IMG/VR virus record: IMGVR_UViG_3300042485_000221
Location: 1-41,974 of that record
Length of the DNA stretch: 41,974 nucleotides
Direction: 5' to 3' (one strand)
Source: a virus
The position numbers and the translations under genes are program-made. Below the pieces are notes generated by a model. That model had not been told where the DNA came from and did no database searches. It saw nothing but the letters and a program-made list of their open reading frames with translations. This document shows positions 7,406 through 15,729 of the stretch, in pieces; the stretch's first letter is position 1, and the number at the start of each line of letters is the position of its first letter.

Positions 7406-8100
7406 TGAACCCAATGTACAATCCTAACAAATTTAACTATAAAGAACTAAAAAGAGAAACGCTAAACGGAGCTAGAAAGTATATAACTCCCGACGGATTC
7501 GCTGTCCCCTCTGTAACAACTATTTTAGACGCTACTAAACCTGAAGAAGCAAAAAAAGCATTACAAAACTGGCGTAACCGTGTAGGTCATAAACAAGCAC
7601 AAGCTATAACTACCGAAGCTGCTGGTCGCGGTACTCGTATGCACAAGTGGTTAGAGAATTATGTAAAGCTTGGTGCTACCGGTGATCCTGGCTCCAACCC
7701 CTATAGTCAACAAAGTCATTTAATGGCTCAGTCTATTATTGAACAAGGTTTGTCTAAATGTAATGAATTTTGGGCTACTGAAGCCAGTCTTTATTTTCCA
7801 GAAATGTATGCAGGTACTACTGACTTAGCAGGAGTTCATGATAATCAAGAAGCTATCATGGACTTTAAACAAGCTAATAAAGCCAAGAAACGTGAATGGA
7901 TTGAAGATTATTTTATCCAATTAGCTGCATACGGATCAGCACATAATGAAATGTTTAACACTAACATACGCAAGGGAGTTATCCTTATGTGTACTAAAGA
8001 CAACGAGTATCAAGAATTTATTATAGAAGGTATAGAGTATGACCACTATGTTAACGAATGGTTCAAACGTTTAGAGCAGTACTACACTCAGTTCGTTTAG
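7405..8100 (+). CDS. PD-(D/E)XK exonuclease, MGME1/Cas4-like fold
   Basis: About 231 aa. The nuclease core is visible: GTRMHKWLE (about 76-84), E126 in TEASLY, D140 in AGTTDLAG, and D153-F-K155 in IMDFKQANK, followed by YFIQLAAYG (the QxxxY motif). These are the residues of the lambda-exonuclease/RecB-type single-metal or two-metal nuclease fold. Phage members degrade host DNA or process phage recombination ends. The start is taken at ATG 7405, whose A is the last base of the upstream TGA; a TTG three bases earlier is possible. No Fe-S cysteines are present, unlike Cas4. Confidence 0.82.
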   Translation: MNPMYNPNKFNYKELKRETLNGARKYITPDGFAVPSVTTILDATKPEEAKKALQNWRNRVGHKQAQAITTEAAGRGTRMHKWLENYVKLGATGDPGSNPYSQQSHLMAQSIIEQGLSKCNEFWATEASLYFPEMYAGTTDLAGVHDNQEAIMDFKQANKAKKREWIEDYFIQLAAYGSAHNEMFNTNIRKGVILMCTKDNEYQEFIIEGIEYDHYVNEWFKRLEQYYTQFV

Positions 8101-8111
8101 TATGTATTAAA

Positions 8112-8119
8112 GATAAATA
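8112..8119 (+). promoter_or_regulatory. Late promoter octamer GATAAATA
   Basis: Begins the fibre/decoration gene run; 32 nt before the ATG at 8152, with GGAAAG between. Confidence 0.55.
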
Positions 8120-8151
8120 AGATATAACACTATTATGGAAAGTTATATCTT

Positions 8152-9858
8152 ATGGCCATTATACAAATCTCAAAACAACAGCAAAGATCAGGCAACCTAG
8201 TTGATCTTCCTCAACTCTCTGAAGCAGAGTTCGGCTGGGCATCAGACGAAAAACGTCTGTTCATAGGTAAAGAAACCCCCAACGAAAATATTGAAGTTTT
8301 AACTTCTTATTCTGAAATAGACTTTAGTCAGATAGAAGGTTCCATTGGTAATTTAAATATAAGCAATACTGTAGTCAACGGTCAAGTATTAGCATATGAT
8401 GGTAATAACTGGGTCAATCGCGGCGGATCAGCAGGCGGTTTAATTACGTTGGGTGATGTATCTAATGTTAGAATTACCGGTGGTGCTATTGGATATGTTC
8501 TACAAACTGATGGATCGGGAAATTTAAGTTGGACTCCTAAGGGTACACTTGCTACTGATATCATAGATTTAACACCTGATGGTGCTAATGCGTTCGGTTA
8601 CGGTGCTAATACTGTAATCATGGAAGTTGATCCCACTACTCCGTATTCCAACGGTTTAGAAATAACTATTTCGGGCGTAGAAGGAAACAGTAACGCAAAC
8701 GTTAACTCAGAAGTTTTCTACGTAAGACTTGCTACAGACTACCCAACTTCGGGTAACGTAATATTATTCTTAACTGATGCGTTAGATTTAGCCAATGCAT
8801 TTATAGACGGAAGCTTAGAGTATGATAATCTTCCTAATTCTCTTGCTATTGCAACTACCGCATTAGGTGCCGCTGGCGGTGGAGGATTAGTAGGAGGAAC
8901 TACTAATTCTATTCAATATAATGATGGTGTATCTTTTGATGGTGACACCGATCTTACTTGGAACGGTAGTTTATTATATGTTAACGGTAATGCTAATGTA
9001 GGTAACTTAAATGCTACCGGCGTAGCAACTGCTTCAAGATTTTTATCAAACGTAGCTAACGGAACTCCCCCGCTACAAGTGACATCAATTACCCAAGTAG
9101 CTAATCTTAATGTTGCTACTTCTGGATCAGTAGTAAACGGTAATTCAAATGTAAATATTCCTGCAGCAAATGGTAATGTTAATATTAGTGCTGTTGGTAA
9201 TGCGAACATACTGGTCGTCACTGGAACTGGCGCCAACATTACTGGCACACTAACCGTAACTGGTAATGCTAACGTTGGTAACTTAGGTGCTTCGTTACTA
9301 ACCGGTACATTAACAACAGCAGCACAACCAAACGTTACATCAGTAGGCACTTTAACATCACTTGCGGTTACTGGTAATATCACATCAGGTAACGTTTATG
9401 CTAACTCAGGCACTATTGGTGCCCAGTTATTAACCGGTACTTTAACAACAGCAGCACAACCAAACGTTACATCAGTTGGTACATTAACATCACTTGCTGT
9501 TACTGGTAACATTACTAGTGCTAACATTACTACTTCTACTCATGTAATTAGAAGTGTTGCAACGGCAATTAGTGCTGCTGGTACAGTACAGGGTGATGCA
9601 ACAGCATTAGCAAAAGATATTAATGTAGTTTCTACAGTTAGTGCAGGACAGGGTGTTAGATTACCAACAGCGGTCGCAGGTATGGTTATTATTGTAAATA
9701 ATACAAGTGCTACAAGTTTGAACGTTTATCCATCTACTAGCGCCGCGATTAACTCTTTAGCAACAAATGCAGCATATACACACATAGCAACAGCTAGTTT
9801 ACAGTACTATGCTATAAGTGCCACTCAGTGGTATACTGTAGGCGCAACTTACTCATAA
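8152..9858 (+). CDS. Tail fibre/receptor-binding-type structural protein
   Basis: 568 aa. Residues 1-50 look like a short fibre-attachment module in which a segment such as FGWASDEKRLFIG precedes a glycine turn, as in several phage fibre and tropism-determinant proteins. The middle (about 280-450) has imperfect repeats with the pattern GTLTTAAQPNVTSVGTLTSL; two copies of about 100 bases lie at 9295 and 9427, 132 bases (44 codons) apart, suggesting a repetitive beta shaft. The last ~107 residues form a domain shared with the collagen-like fibre at 30733. Very low charge and high Thr/Asn/Gly/Val fit a trimeric fibre. Host-binding is inferred. Confidence 0.8.
   Translation: MAIIQISKQQQRSGNLVDLPQLSEAEFGWASDEKRLFIGKETPNENIEVLTSYSEIDFSQIEGSIGNLNISNTVVNGQVLAYDGNNWVNRGGSAGGLITLGDVSNVRITGGAIGYVLQTDGSGNLSWTPKGTLATDIIDLTPDGANAFGYGANTVIMEVDPTTPYSNGLEITISGVEGNSNANVNSEVFYVRLATDYPTSGNVILFLTDALDLANAFIDGSLEYDNLPNSLAIATTALGAAGGGGLVGGTTNSIQYNDGVSFDGDTDLTWNGSLLYVNGNANVGNLNATGVATASRFLSNVANGTPPLQVTSITQVANLNVATSGSVVNGNSNVNIPAANGNVNISAVGNANILVVTGTGANITGTLTVTGNANVGNLGASLLTGTLTTAAQPNVTSVGTLTSLAVTGNITSGNVYANSGTIGAQLLTGTLTTAAQPNVTSVGTLTSLAVTGNITSANITTSTHVIRSVATAISAAGTVQGDATALAKDINVVSTVSAGQGVRLPTAVAGMVIIVNNTSATSLNVYPSTSAAINSLATNAAYTHIATASLQYYAISATQWYTVGATYS
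9295..9525 (+). repeat. Two ~100-base direct repeats within the fibre gene
   Basis: Copies at about 9295-9393 and 9427-9525 differ at few positions and encode GTLTTAAQPNVTSVGTLTSL units. Period 132 bases, in frame. Confidence 0.85.
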
Positions 9859-9861
9859 ATA
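9854..9861 (+). promoter_or_regulatory. Late promoter octamer CATAAATA
   Basis: Overlaps the stop of the preceding fibre gene; 19 nt before ATG 9881 with an AGGA ribosome site. Confidence 0.5.
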
Positions 9862-9880
9862 AAATAATAGGAAAATAAAA

Positions 9881-10405
9881 ATGGCATCATATGTATATAC
9901 AGGTAATTTAGTATCACAGCAATCAGCAAACATTGCTACGGATAAGATTAGAATAGCAACTACCACCGTTGGTATTCACGCCGTTACTGGGTATCCCAGA
10001 GTTACCGGCACCGGAACAGCAACGGCAGCAACCAACACCACAGCAGTTACTGGTGTAGGAACTGCGTTTAGTACGCAACTTACCGTTGGTGCTTGGATAG
10101 GCAACACAACAGGAAGTACTGTTGGTATTGTAGCAAACATTGCTAACGCTACTAGTTTGACATTAACTGGAAATGCGGTAGTAGCATTATCAAATACAGT
10201 ATACACTTTCAATAATGCAGGCGTCCCGTTTGCAATTGCTACACAAAACTCAGAGATTTATTCTGCTAACGATAGCTTCAATAGTGTTTATTGTGGTCAA
10301 GGCAATGTAGTAGCATTTCTTACAACAGGTGGCGGCGCTGGAGCAGAATTCAGTATTACTGAATTAGGTATGCCACATGCTAACACTGGTACTACTGGAT
10401 ACTGA
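9881..10405 (+). CDS. Small structural protein with VTGVGT module
   Basis: 174 aa, almost uncharged, rich in Thr/Ala/Val/Gly. Residues 40-90 contain the pattern VTGTGTATAATNTTAVTGVG followed by a short hydrophobic GAWIGN segment. The same pattern recurs in the next protein (around 10945-11050), so both carry a shared beta-rich module common in marine phage virion proteins. Single cysteine near 138. Probably tail or head surface; exact place unknown. Confidence 0.7.
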   Translation: MASYVYTGNLVSQQSANIATDKIRIATTTVGIHAVTGYPRVTGTGTATAATNTTAVTGVGTAFSTQLTVGAWIGNTTGSTVGIVANIANATSLTLTGNAVVALSNTVYTFNNAGVPFAIATQNSEIYSANDSFNSVYCGQGNVVAFLTTGGGAGAEFSITELGMPHANTGTTGY

Positions 10406-10419
10406 TTTTAGAACTTCTA

Positions 10420-10427
10420 GATAAATA
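10420..10427 (+). promoter_or_regulatory. Late promoter octamer GATAAATA
   Basis: Upstream of the 10508 gene with an 80-nt leader. The leader holds an unused AAGGAG at 10444-10449, an ACGTA/TACGT inverted repeat (10455-10459 / 10468-10472) and then GGAG (10497-10500) that serves the ATG at 10508. Confidence 0.55.
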
Positions 10428-10507
10428 GTTTTAATATTCTCATAAGGAGAATTTACGTAGATTTTAATACGTACCGGCTAAAACCCGGATCACAATGGAG
10501 AAAAATC

Positions 10508-11776
10508 ATGGGCAGACCCCTAAAAATCGCTAAAGCACAAGCAGTCTTAACAATTACTGATACAGCAACAACAGGCAGTATCGTCACAGTATCAGGTGGA
10601 AATTTAACTACATCACCTACAGTAGGTATAACAGCAGGTATGCCATTCGTAGTTGCATCAAACATCAGTGGTTTGGTCGCCGGTGTGATATATTATGTTG
10701 ATACCATTCTGTCAAACACTACTCTCAGTGTTTCAGAAACAGACCTAAGCGTTCAACCACGTGTGATGGCTACGCTGACTAATTCATCAGGTGGAACAGT
10801 TAAAGCATCATTTGCAGTAGTTGACGGATACTTTAACAACCCAACTGGTGGTACTGGATATCCAGCTACTAACGCAAATACTTACTCAGTAGTAGGTGGT
10901 AACACTGCAATATTTGGAAAGCAAGTATTAGCTAACGTTGCTCTTGGCGTTAACGGTACTGGTACATTGTATTCTGCTACTGATACCGCGTATGTAACTG
11001 GTATTGGTACTGACTTGGCAAACACACTAAGTGTAGGTTCTGTAATTCAAGTTGCAAGCGCAAACATTAATAGTACAACTACTGATTACACTACAATAGG
11101 TTTTGCAAACACAGTTCCTGGTTTAACAACCGTTGCTGTTGCTAACACACAAAACACAGGTAACATCATTGGTACTTCAGGTAATGCTCAGACATTGATT
11201 GCTAATGGTACAGTAAGATTTACTGCTAACTTAGGTGGTCTAGTATCTGGTGAAATTTATTTTGTTAAAGCAATTGCTAACGCATCCGCATTTACTGTTT
11301 CAACAACATTGGCTGGATCAGAAGTTGATTTGTCCAATGCTACTGGTACTCCTGACGCTCAACAGGATGTAGTTGAACTAGTTGCAAACGCTGCCGTCGC
11401 ATCAACAGGAGCTTCATACATTTATGCAACTCCAGAAGCAGGCTACATTGTTCGTCAAAAAGGCAAGCAAAAGTACTTAGTACAAGGTACTTCAAGCGGA
11501 TTAATAGGACAATGTTTTACTGCTAACGTTGCTAACACTGCTATGTTACCAAACACTATGACTATTACTGCTACATACGCTAACTCAAGTACAGTTAAAG
11601 TTCAAAGCTTGAGCGATCACACTGCTGAATTGTTTAGTTCAACATCTGGTCCGGTAGCTACAGGTAATATTGTTCTTGCAAATGCTGATCCAGCGTTTGG
11701 TACGTTTAATACTGCTGCTGCTGCAAATGCTACAGACGGACAGCCTTACCCTATCGTAACTATCGGTAATGCGTAA
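10508..11776 (+). CDS. Virion structural protein with repeated surface modules
   Basis: 422 aa beginning MGRPLKIAKAQ, an N-terminus I recall from structural proteins of marine T4-likes. It has two copies of a module of the form (P/V)F-x-A-x-x-x-GLV-x-G-x-IYYV-x-x-I...(F/L)(T/S)VS: one near residues 45-85 and one near 235-280. The same module occurs in the proteins at 33157 and 35806. A VTGxGT module lies between. The C-terminal third contains a basic RQKGKQKYLVQG stretch, unusual in this neutral protein. Driven by a late octamer with a long leader. Likely an outer virion protein. Confidence 0.75.
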   Translation: MGRPLKIAKAQAVLTITDTATTGSIVTVSGGNLTTSPTVGITAGMPFVVASNISGLVAGVIYYVDTILSNTTLSVSETDLSVQPRVMATLTNSSGGTVKASFAVVDGYFNNPTGGTGYPATNANTYSVVGGNTAIFGKQVLANVALGVNGTGTLYSATDTAYVTGIGTDLANTLSVGSVIQVASANINSTTTDYTTIGFANTVPGLTTVAVANTQNTGNIIGTSGNAQTLIANGTVRFTANLGGLVSGEIYFVKAIANASAFTVSTTLAGSEVDLSNATGTPDAQQDVVELVANAAVASTGASYIYATPEAGYIVRQKGKQKYLVQGTSSGLIGQCFTANVANTAMLPNTMTITATYANSSTVKVQSLSDHTAELFSSTSGPVATGNIVLANADPAFGTFNTAAAANATDGQPYPIVTIGNA

Positions 11777-11782
11777 TAAATC

Positions 11783-12091
11783 ATGAGTTCATCTACGCAG
11801 CAATTAAAACAAGCAGAAACAGAAATTGCCATACTTCAGGTTAGATTTACCAACCTAGATGAAAAAATAGATGATCTTAAAACAGATGTAAACAGTATTC
11901 GTGAAGACATAAAAGAAAGTTCTGAAACAGCTACCAAGTTAATAAAAGATTTTCAAGCTGACAATATTGCTTCACATAAAGAAATGTCTGGAAAAATATC
12001 TGAGTTAGAAAAGTGGAAATGGATGATCATGGGAGCCGGATTAGTTATCGGCTCTTTGGGTTCATTTGTTTTAAGTATTATATTCAGTTGA
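11783..12091 (+). CDS. Coiled-coil protein with C-terminal membrane anchor (XhlA/holin-like)
   Basis: 102 aa. Residues 3-78 are a heptad-type coiled coil (NLDEKIDDLKTDVNSIREDI) and residues 79-101 form one hydrophobic segment ending the protein (MIMGAGLVIGSLGSFVLSII). This is the layout of the haemolysin XhlA family, small phage proteins that sit in the cytoplasmic membrane and often help lysis. It follows a virion gene by 6 nt without an obvious ribosome site, and a bidirectional terminator lies just after it. An endolysin (GH19) exists far away at 32535. Holin or lysis accessory is an inference from topology only. Confidence 0.65.
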   Translation: MSSSTQQLKQAETEIAILQVRFTNLDEKIDDLKTDVNSIREDIKESSETATKLIKDFQADNIASHKEMSGKISELEKWKWMIMGAGLVIGSLGSFVLSIIFS

Positions 12092-12096
12092 ATTAG

Positions 12097-12119
12097 AAAA
12101 CGGCTCTTAGAGCCGTTTT
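12097..12119 (+). terminator. Bidirectional rho-independent terminator
   Basis: Stem AAAACGGCTC (12097-12106) / GAGCCGTTTT (12110-12119), 10 bp with a 3-nt loop, T-rich on both sides. It separates the converging 11783 gene and the reverse Nudix gene; the Nudix stop codon (12107-12109) is the loop itself. Confidence 0.88.
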
Positions 12120-12517
12120 TCTTTTAACGCTTTTAATTTATCTTGTACTAAATCAAAATTTATCGTAGAAAACAATCCAGGATGTAAAGGTTTTGGATAC
12201 TGATCATTGCCTACCCAAGCATAACCTATATGCTCATAGTTTAGCTCAGGTATAAATTCTTTTTCAACTTCACTATAAAAAGTATGGTATATAAAATCAT
12301 TATTTACAAATTTTTGAATAGGTATAAGTTTGAAACCATTAATATCTACATTCATTTCTTCTAAACACTCACGAGTTAAACCTGTTAAAAGAGTTTCTTC
12401 TTTTTCAATACCCCCACCAGGAATACTCCAACTTGGATTTTTAGCGTCTGATCTAAGTAAGTAAAGATATCTATCAGTTGATGTACTATAAAAGAAAATT
12501 CCAGCTGCTTGTTTCAT
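12107..12517 (-). CDS. Nudix hydrolase
   Basis: 136 aa. Residues 34-57 carry the Nudix box: the glycine-rich turn, E at the expected position, then R49-E50-C-L-E53-E54. The usual hydrophobic residue after RE is Cys and the box's final Gly is Asn, small deviations that leave all metal-binding glutamates intact. Nudix enzymes cleave nucleoside diphosphates linked to another moiety; likely substrates for phages include oxidised or non-canonical dNTPs, ADP-ribose, or capped RNA ends. It is the last gene of the reverse gp14-gp15-Nudix unit, 2 nt after the gp15 stop, so it is probably made late with virion proteins, which is unusual for a nucleotide-cleaning enzyme. Confidence 0.88.
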   Translation of the reverse strand: MKQAAGIFFYSTSTDRYLYLLRSDAKNPSWSIPGGGIEKEETLLTGLTRECLEEMNVDINGFKLIPIQKFVNNDFIYHTFYSEVEKEFIPELNYEHIGYAWVGNDQYPKPLHPGLFSTINFDLVQDKLKALKEKRL

Positions 12518-12519
12518 TG

Positions 12520-13890
12520 TTAGATTACTACGGACCAGTCTCCCTGATCATACCAACCTTCTACTGACTTCATCCAAGTACCGTCTACAAATCTATACTG
12601 AACATTGGTTGTTATGTTAGTAACAAACTCAATATCTTCTGAGTTTTCACTATCAAATGATACTTGCCATTCTCCTGCGCTTGAGTTATATTGAATTATG
12701 TCATTAGCGTTAGCTACTAAATTTCCCCATGCAACTGTGGTAGCATCTTCTGATCCTATAGACTCTACTATTAAATATCTTTTTCCGTTTATTGGGCCTG
12801 GCAACCCTGCATTAGGACCAGTTGATAGCGGATTGATCACACTGTCTACTGGATTTAGTGTATTTTGTGGTAGTGTATCTGGATCTATGTTATAAATTAA
12901 TAGTCTATCATCTAACGGATCAGACACAATAGTACCAACGATATCAGTTTCCATATATGGATTTTGTAACCATATTTGTGATATACCTGGTTGGATAGCA
13001 CCGTATACGTTTAATACACTTGACCAATAAAGTGAAGTATCAGGTGACGGTGGTAAATTTAAGTCAACATTAGGAGGATTAAATGGTTGATTAGCGGGAA
13101 GAAGTTGCAACGAATTACCTATTAATAATACTTTATATCCATAAGCAGTAATTTTTTGTCTAGTTCCTAATAATATATCGTCATTTTGTATATCATCAAT
13201 TGCACTACCTTCATGAATAGATGCAATAATCTTTTGAATAACTCCCATCTTTTTAAGTTTTGCCGGAGCACTAATCCAAATGGGCATATAAAACTTCCAA
13301 CTTAATACATCTATAGGATTTCCTGTTCCTTGAGGTATACTTCTGCTAGAAAACGTTATCCCGTCTTGATATACTACAGTTAATGAAGTCCAATCAATGT
13401 AATTGTCAGTGCTTTGAATTTCTAAAGACGGATTAAATAATACTCCTAACTGTTCCATGATTTCTAATTTTTGTTGAGTATTAGAAGTCCATAAGTCTAC
13501 CGTTAATCTAAGAGTATACGGCACCGGCATTAATCTTTCTACAGTAAAAGCTTGTCCCTGAGTAGTTTCATATGATAGTGTTTCTTGATCATATGCTCTT
13601 TGTCTTACATTAATTTTATCTACAAACGTAGGTACTTGTGTTCTTTTCTGATCATATTCCAAGCCATTGATATAGTAAGTAAACAGAGGAGTAGATGGTA
13701 AATTACTAGCACTGTTGTTAGCAATGATTGTAGCTGCTTGCCTACTTGAATCTCCGTACATTACCGGAACTCGTGATAATATAACATTGCCTGCCGGGTC
13801 TTTACCTTTAGTAACTTGCCAATTGGAGAAAATTTTTCCAAATTGAATTAAAAATCTTCTAATCTGGTTATCATAATGAAAATCTGCCAA
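12520..13890 (-). CDS. 15: Tail sheath stabiliser/completion protein, T4 gp15-like
   Basis: 456 aa. gp15 caps the contractile tail after sheath assembly and provides the tail face that binds the neck. The N-terminal signature FHYDNQIRRFLIQFGKIFSN plus RVPVMYGDSSRQ matches the FYNSSFRRY...RVPITYA layout of T4 gp15 as I recall it. The protein is longer than T4 gp15 (272 aa): a C-terminal extension of about 180 residues carries an acidic, surface-like sequence. The start is TTG at 13890, with AGAGGA 7 nt upstream; no ATG lies near. It follows gp14 by 3 nt. Confidence 0.7.
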   Translation of the reverse strand: MADFHYDNQIRRFLIQFGKIFSNWQVTKGKDPAGNVILSRVPVMYGDSSRQAATIIANNSASNLPSTPLFTYYINGLEYDQKRTQVPTFVDKINVRQRAYDQETLSYETTQGQAFTVERLMPVPYTLRLTVDLWTSNTQQKLEIMEQLGVLFNPSLEIQSTDNYIDWTSLTVVYQDGITFSSRSIPQGTGNPIDVLSWKFYMPIWISAPAKLKKMGVIQKIIASIHEGSAIDDIQNDDILLGTRQKITAYGYKVLLIGNSLQLLPANQPFNPPNVDLNLPPSPDTSLYWSSVLNVYGAIQPGISQIWLQNPYMETDIVGTIVSDPLDDRLLIYNIDPDTLPQNTLNPVDSVINPLSTGPNAGLPGPINGKRYLIVESIGSEDATTVAWGNLVANANDIIQYNSSAGEWQVSFDSENSEDIEFVTNITTNVQYRFVDGTWMKSVEGWYDQGDWSVVI

Positions 13891-13893
13891 TTT

Positions 13894-15609
13894 TTATTCC
13901 TCTGGAGGTAACACATCAGGTGTTGGTTGTAATATAGTAGAAAGCGCCTGCGATTCAGGAACTGCTCCTTGTGTGTTATTTAGATAGATTTCTGCTTGAT
14001 CATTAATAAATCCTGATAGTAACGATTTGTCATCATATGTAAATCCGGTTTCAGTTCTTACGTTTTCAGAAATTCGTACCCATATTCTTCCGTCCCAGCG
14101 ATAAAGTATCTGAGGCAAATAATCTATACGCAAGAAGTAATCTCCCACTTGCGGATTTTGCGGAAATGATATACCTGCGCCTGTAGGGAATCCGTTAGGG
14201 GCACTACCATCACCGGTTAAGTAACCACTTGTATAGCCAAAAGTTTGAGGAGTAGCACGTACAATAAATTGAAATCTAGGATCACAATCTGCTCTAAAGT
14301 CCATTACAGAAGTTATTTCATCAGTAAAGCCCGGTTGAGTAGGATCTTGATCTGCTGTTGCATAAGTGTTGTCTGTGGTACCATAAGGACCAGTTATTAC
14401 CCCCAAAGACTGTACTGATAATACTTTTGTTCCTTCAACTGAACCTGATCCTGTATCAGTTAGTTCAGGTGCTTCAACAACTACTTGTAAACTAGCTTGT
14501 ACAAACTTGTCTAGTTTTTCACTAAAATCCATGTCTGCTGTCATATCCCAAATACTTTTTAATGAGTCTTTAGATATCTTGATACCAATACTCGGTGTTT
14601 TGTACTTAGGATTACGCATTGATACTACTGACGCAGTTACTGAATTAGGTGAACCATTCAAGTTAGCGATAACGCTATAAGGTGGAGCAGGCTGTCTATA
14701 GTTAGATGATAAAGCGCCGTTTTGTTGAAACGGTCCATATGTTGGAACAATATAAAGTTTACTAGTATCATAACCAGCTTTTGGTACTAATCGTTTAGCT
14801 TCTTCTAACGCAGCGTTGTTGATACTAATATTTGTATTATAGGTACTTAAAATATCTTTCAAATCTTGTGCTGTATCTAGTTCCCAGTATACTGGATCAG
14901 GTGGAAGTTTTCCTATAGGTACTTCTTGTTTTGCAATATAATTTTTATCACCATATGAAATTACATATCCTTCAGGATATACACGATCAGGTTCCCATAG
15001 CCCAAGATAATTGTCTTTATTAATTGGTTCATTAAGTATTTGTGAAAACTCTTGACTGTCAACTAGCGGCTCGCACTTTATACGCCATAAGTGAGGATAC
15101 CAAGTTTGTGAAAATCCTTCGCTAGCATAATTAGAATCGGTTACTTGATAAAATCTTTTTAATGCCACTGGTATAGTTTCTTTCAATGGATTATAATCTA
15201 ATAAGTGAGGTAATTCTAAAACATCACCAACCATTAATTTTCTACCAATGATATCAATCATATCATTGTAATGTATTACTATGAATATAATATCATTGTT
15301 TAAAAACAAACCAAACTGAGACAAATCAAAATCTAAATTTTGTACGTTATAGTGTCCTCGCAGTCTATAAATATCAGGATCATATGTTCTGTCTCTGTTT
15401 TCAAGGAACAGCAAATCTTGAATGTTAGTTGGGTCTAACTTATCATATTCAGGCTGAGTATAATCAATAGACGGACCTTGATTAGTAGGACCCAAATACT
15501 TGTGGATGTAAAGGTCTGTCCCACCTACAGTTAGTTGTTCCGAAATGGTACGATCCATAAATCTGTAGTCGTTTTGTTTATTGGGCCTATATAGGCTTAA
15601 TCTTGGAAT
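13894..15609 (-). CDS. 14: Neck protein, T4 gp14-like, with probable ATT start
   Basis: gp14 and gp13 form the neck joining head and tail. The region LMVGDVLELPHLL...FYQV and the N-terminal pattern match gp14-type proteins, but this one is twice as long as T4 gp14 (256 aa) and has an insert around 190-330 with a PPDPVYW-type carbohydrate-binding-like segment. The first ATG is at 15558, but the open frame extends upstream, and 17 residues (IPRLSLYRPNKQNDYRF) before that ATG align with the LNPYVNF...-type start of T4 gp14. An AAGGAG at 15622-15617 stands 7 nt before ATT at 15609; no ATG, GTG or TTG exists between it and the ATG at 15558. So an ATT start is the best reading. Gene order on the reverse strand: gp14, gp15, Nudix. 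Confidence 0.6.
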   Translation of the reverse strand: MPRLSLYRPNKQNDYRFMDRTISEQLTVGGTDLYIHKYLGPTNQGPSIDYTQPEYDKLDPTNIQDLLFLENRDRTYDPDIYRLRGHYNVQNLDFDLSQFGLFLNNDIIFIVIHYNDMIDIIGRKLMVGDVLELPHLLDYNPLKETIPVALKRFYQVTDSNYASEGFSQTWYPHLWRIKCEPLVDSQEFSQILNEPINKDNYLGLWEPDRVYPEGYVISYGDKNYIAKQEVPIGKLPPDPVYWELDTAQDLKDILSTYNTNISINNAALEEAKRLVPKAGYDTSKLYIVPTYGPFQQNGALSSNYRQPAPPYSVIANLNGSPNSVTASVVSMRNPKYKTPSIGIKISKDSLKSIWDMTADMDFSEKLDKFVQASLQVVVEAPELTDTGSGSVEGTKVLSVQSLGVITGPYGTTDNTYATADQDPTQPGFTDEITSVMDFRADCDPRFQFIVRATPQTFGYTSGYLTGDGSAPNGFPTGAGISFPQNPQVGDYFLRIDYLPQILYRWDGRIWVRISENVRTETGFTYDDKSLLSGFINDQAEIYLNNTQGAVPESQALSTILQPTPDVLPPEE

Positions 15610-15641
15610 TTTGGATCTCCTTACACTTTATCGTATCATTA

Positions 15642-15649
15642 TATTTATC
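15642..15649 (-). promoter_or_regulatory. Late promoter octamer GATAAATA on the reverse strand
   Basis: Reads GATAAATA on the reverse strand and would start a transcript about 14 nt before the AAGGAG of gp14. It lies back to back with the forward octamer at 15699. Confidence 0.6.
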
Positions 15650-15698
15650 TTCGGGTATTGACTAATGCTCAAAGATTTGTTATCATATGTATTCATGA

Positions 15699-15706
15699 TA
15701 TAAATA
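15699..15706 (+). promoter_or_regulatory. Late promoter octamer TATAAATA
   Basis: Exact T4 late consensus, 23 nt before the ATG at 15730, with AGAGAA between. Confidence 0.65.
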
Positions 15707-15729
15707 CCCCAACAAAGAGAACATATTGT

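Noticed and set aside
8913-9383. Reverse frame of 156 codons opposite the fibre gene
   Set aside because: Antisense image of the Val/Thr/Asn repeats; no start signals.
8152-9858. Diversity-generating retroelement target in the fibre C-terminus
   Set aside because: No reverse transcriptase or template repeat in the window and no C-type-lectin-like end.
12698-12895. Forward frame of 65 codons opposite gp15
   Set aside because: No ribosome site; gp15 is clearly coding on the reverse strand.
15658-15729. Upstream extension of the unknown 394-residue gene to 15658
   Set aside because: The promoter octamer at 15699-15706 and the ribosome site lie inside it; ATG 15730 is the start.
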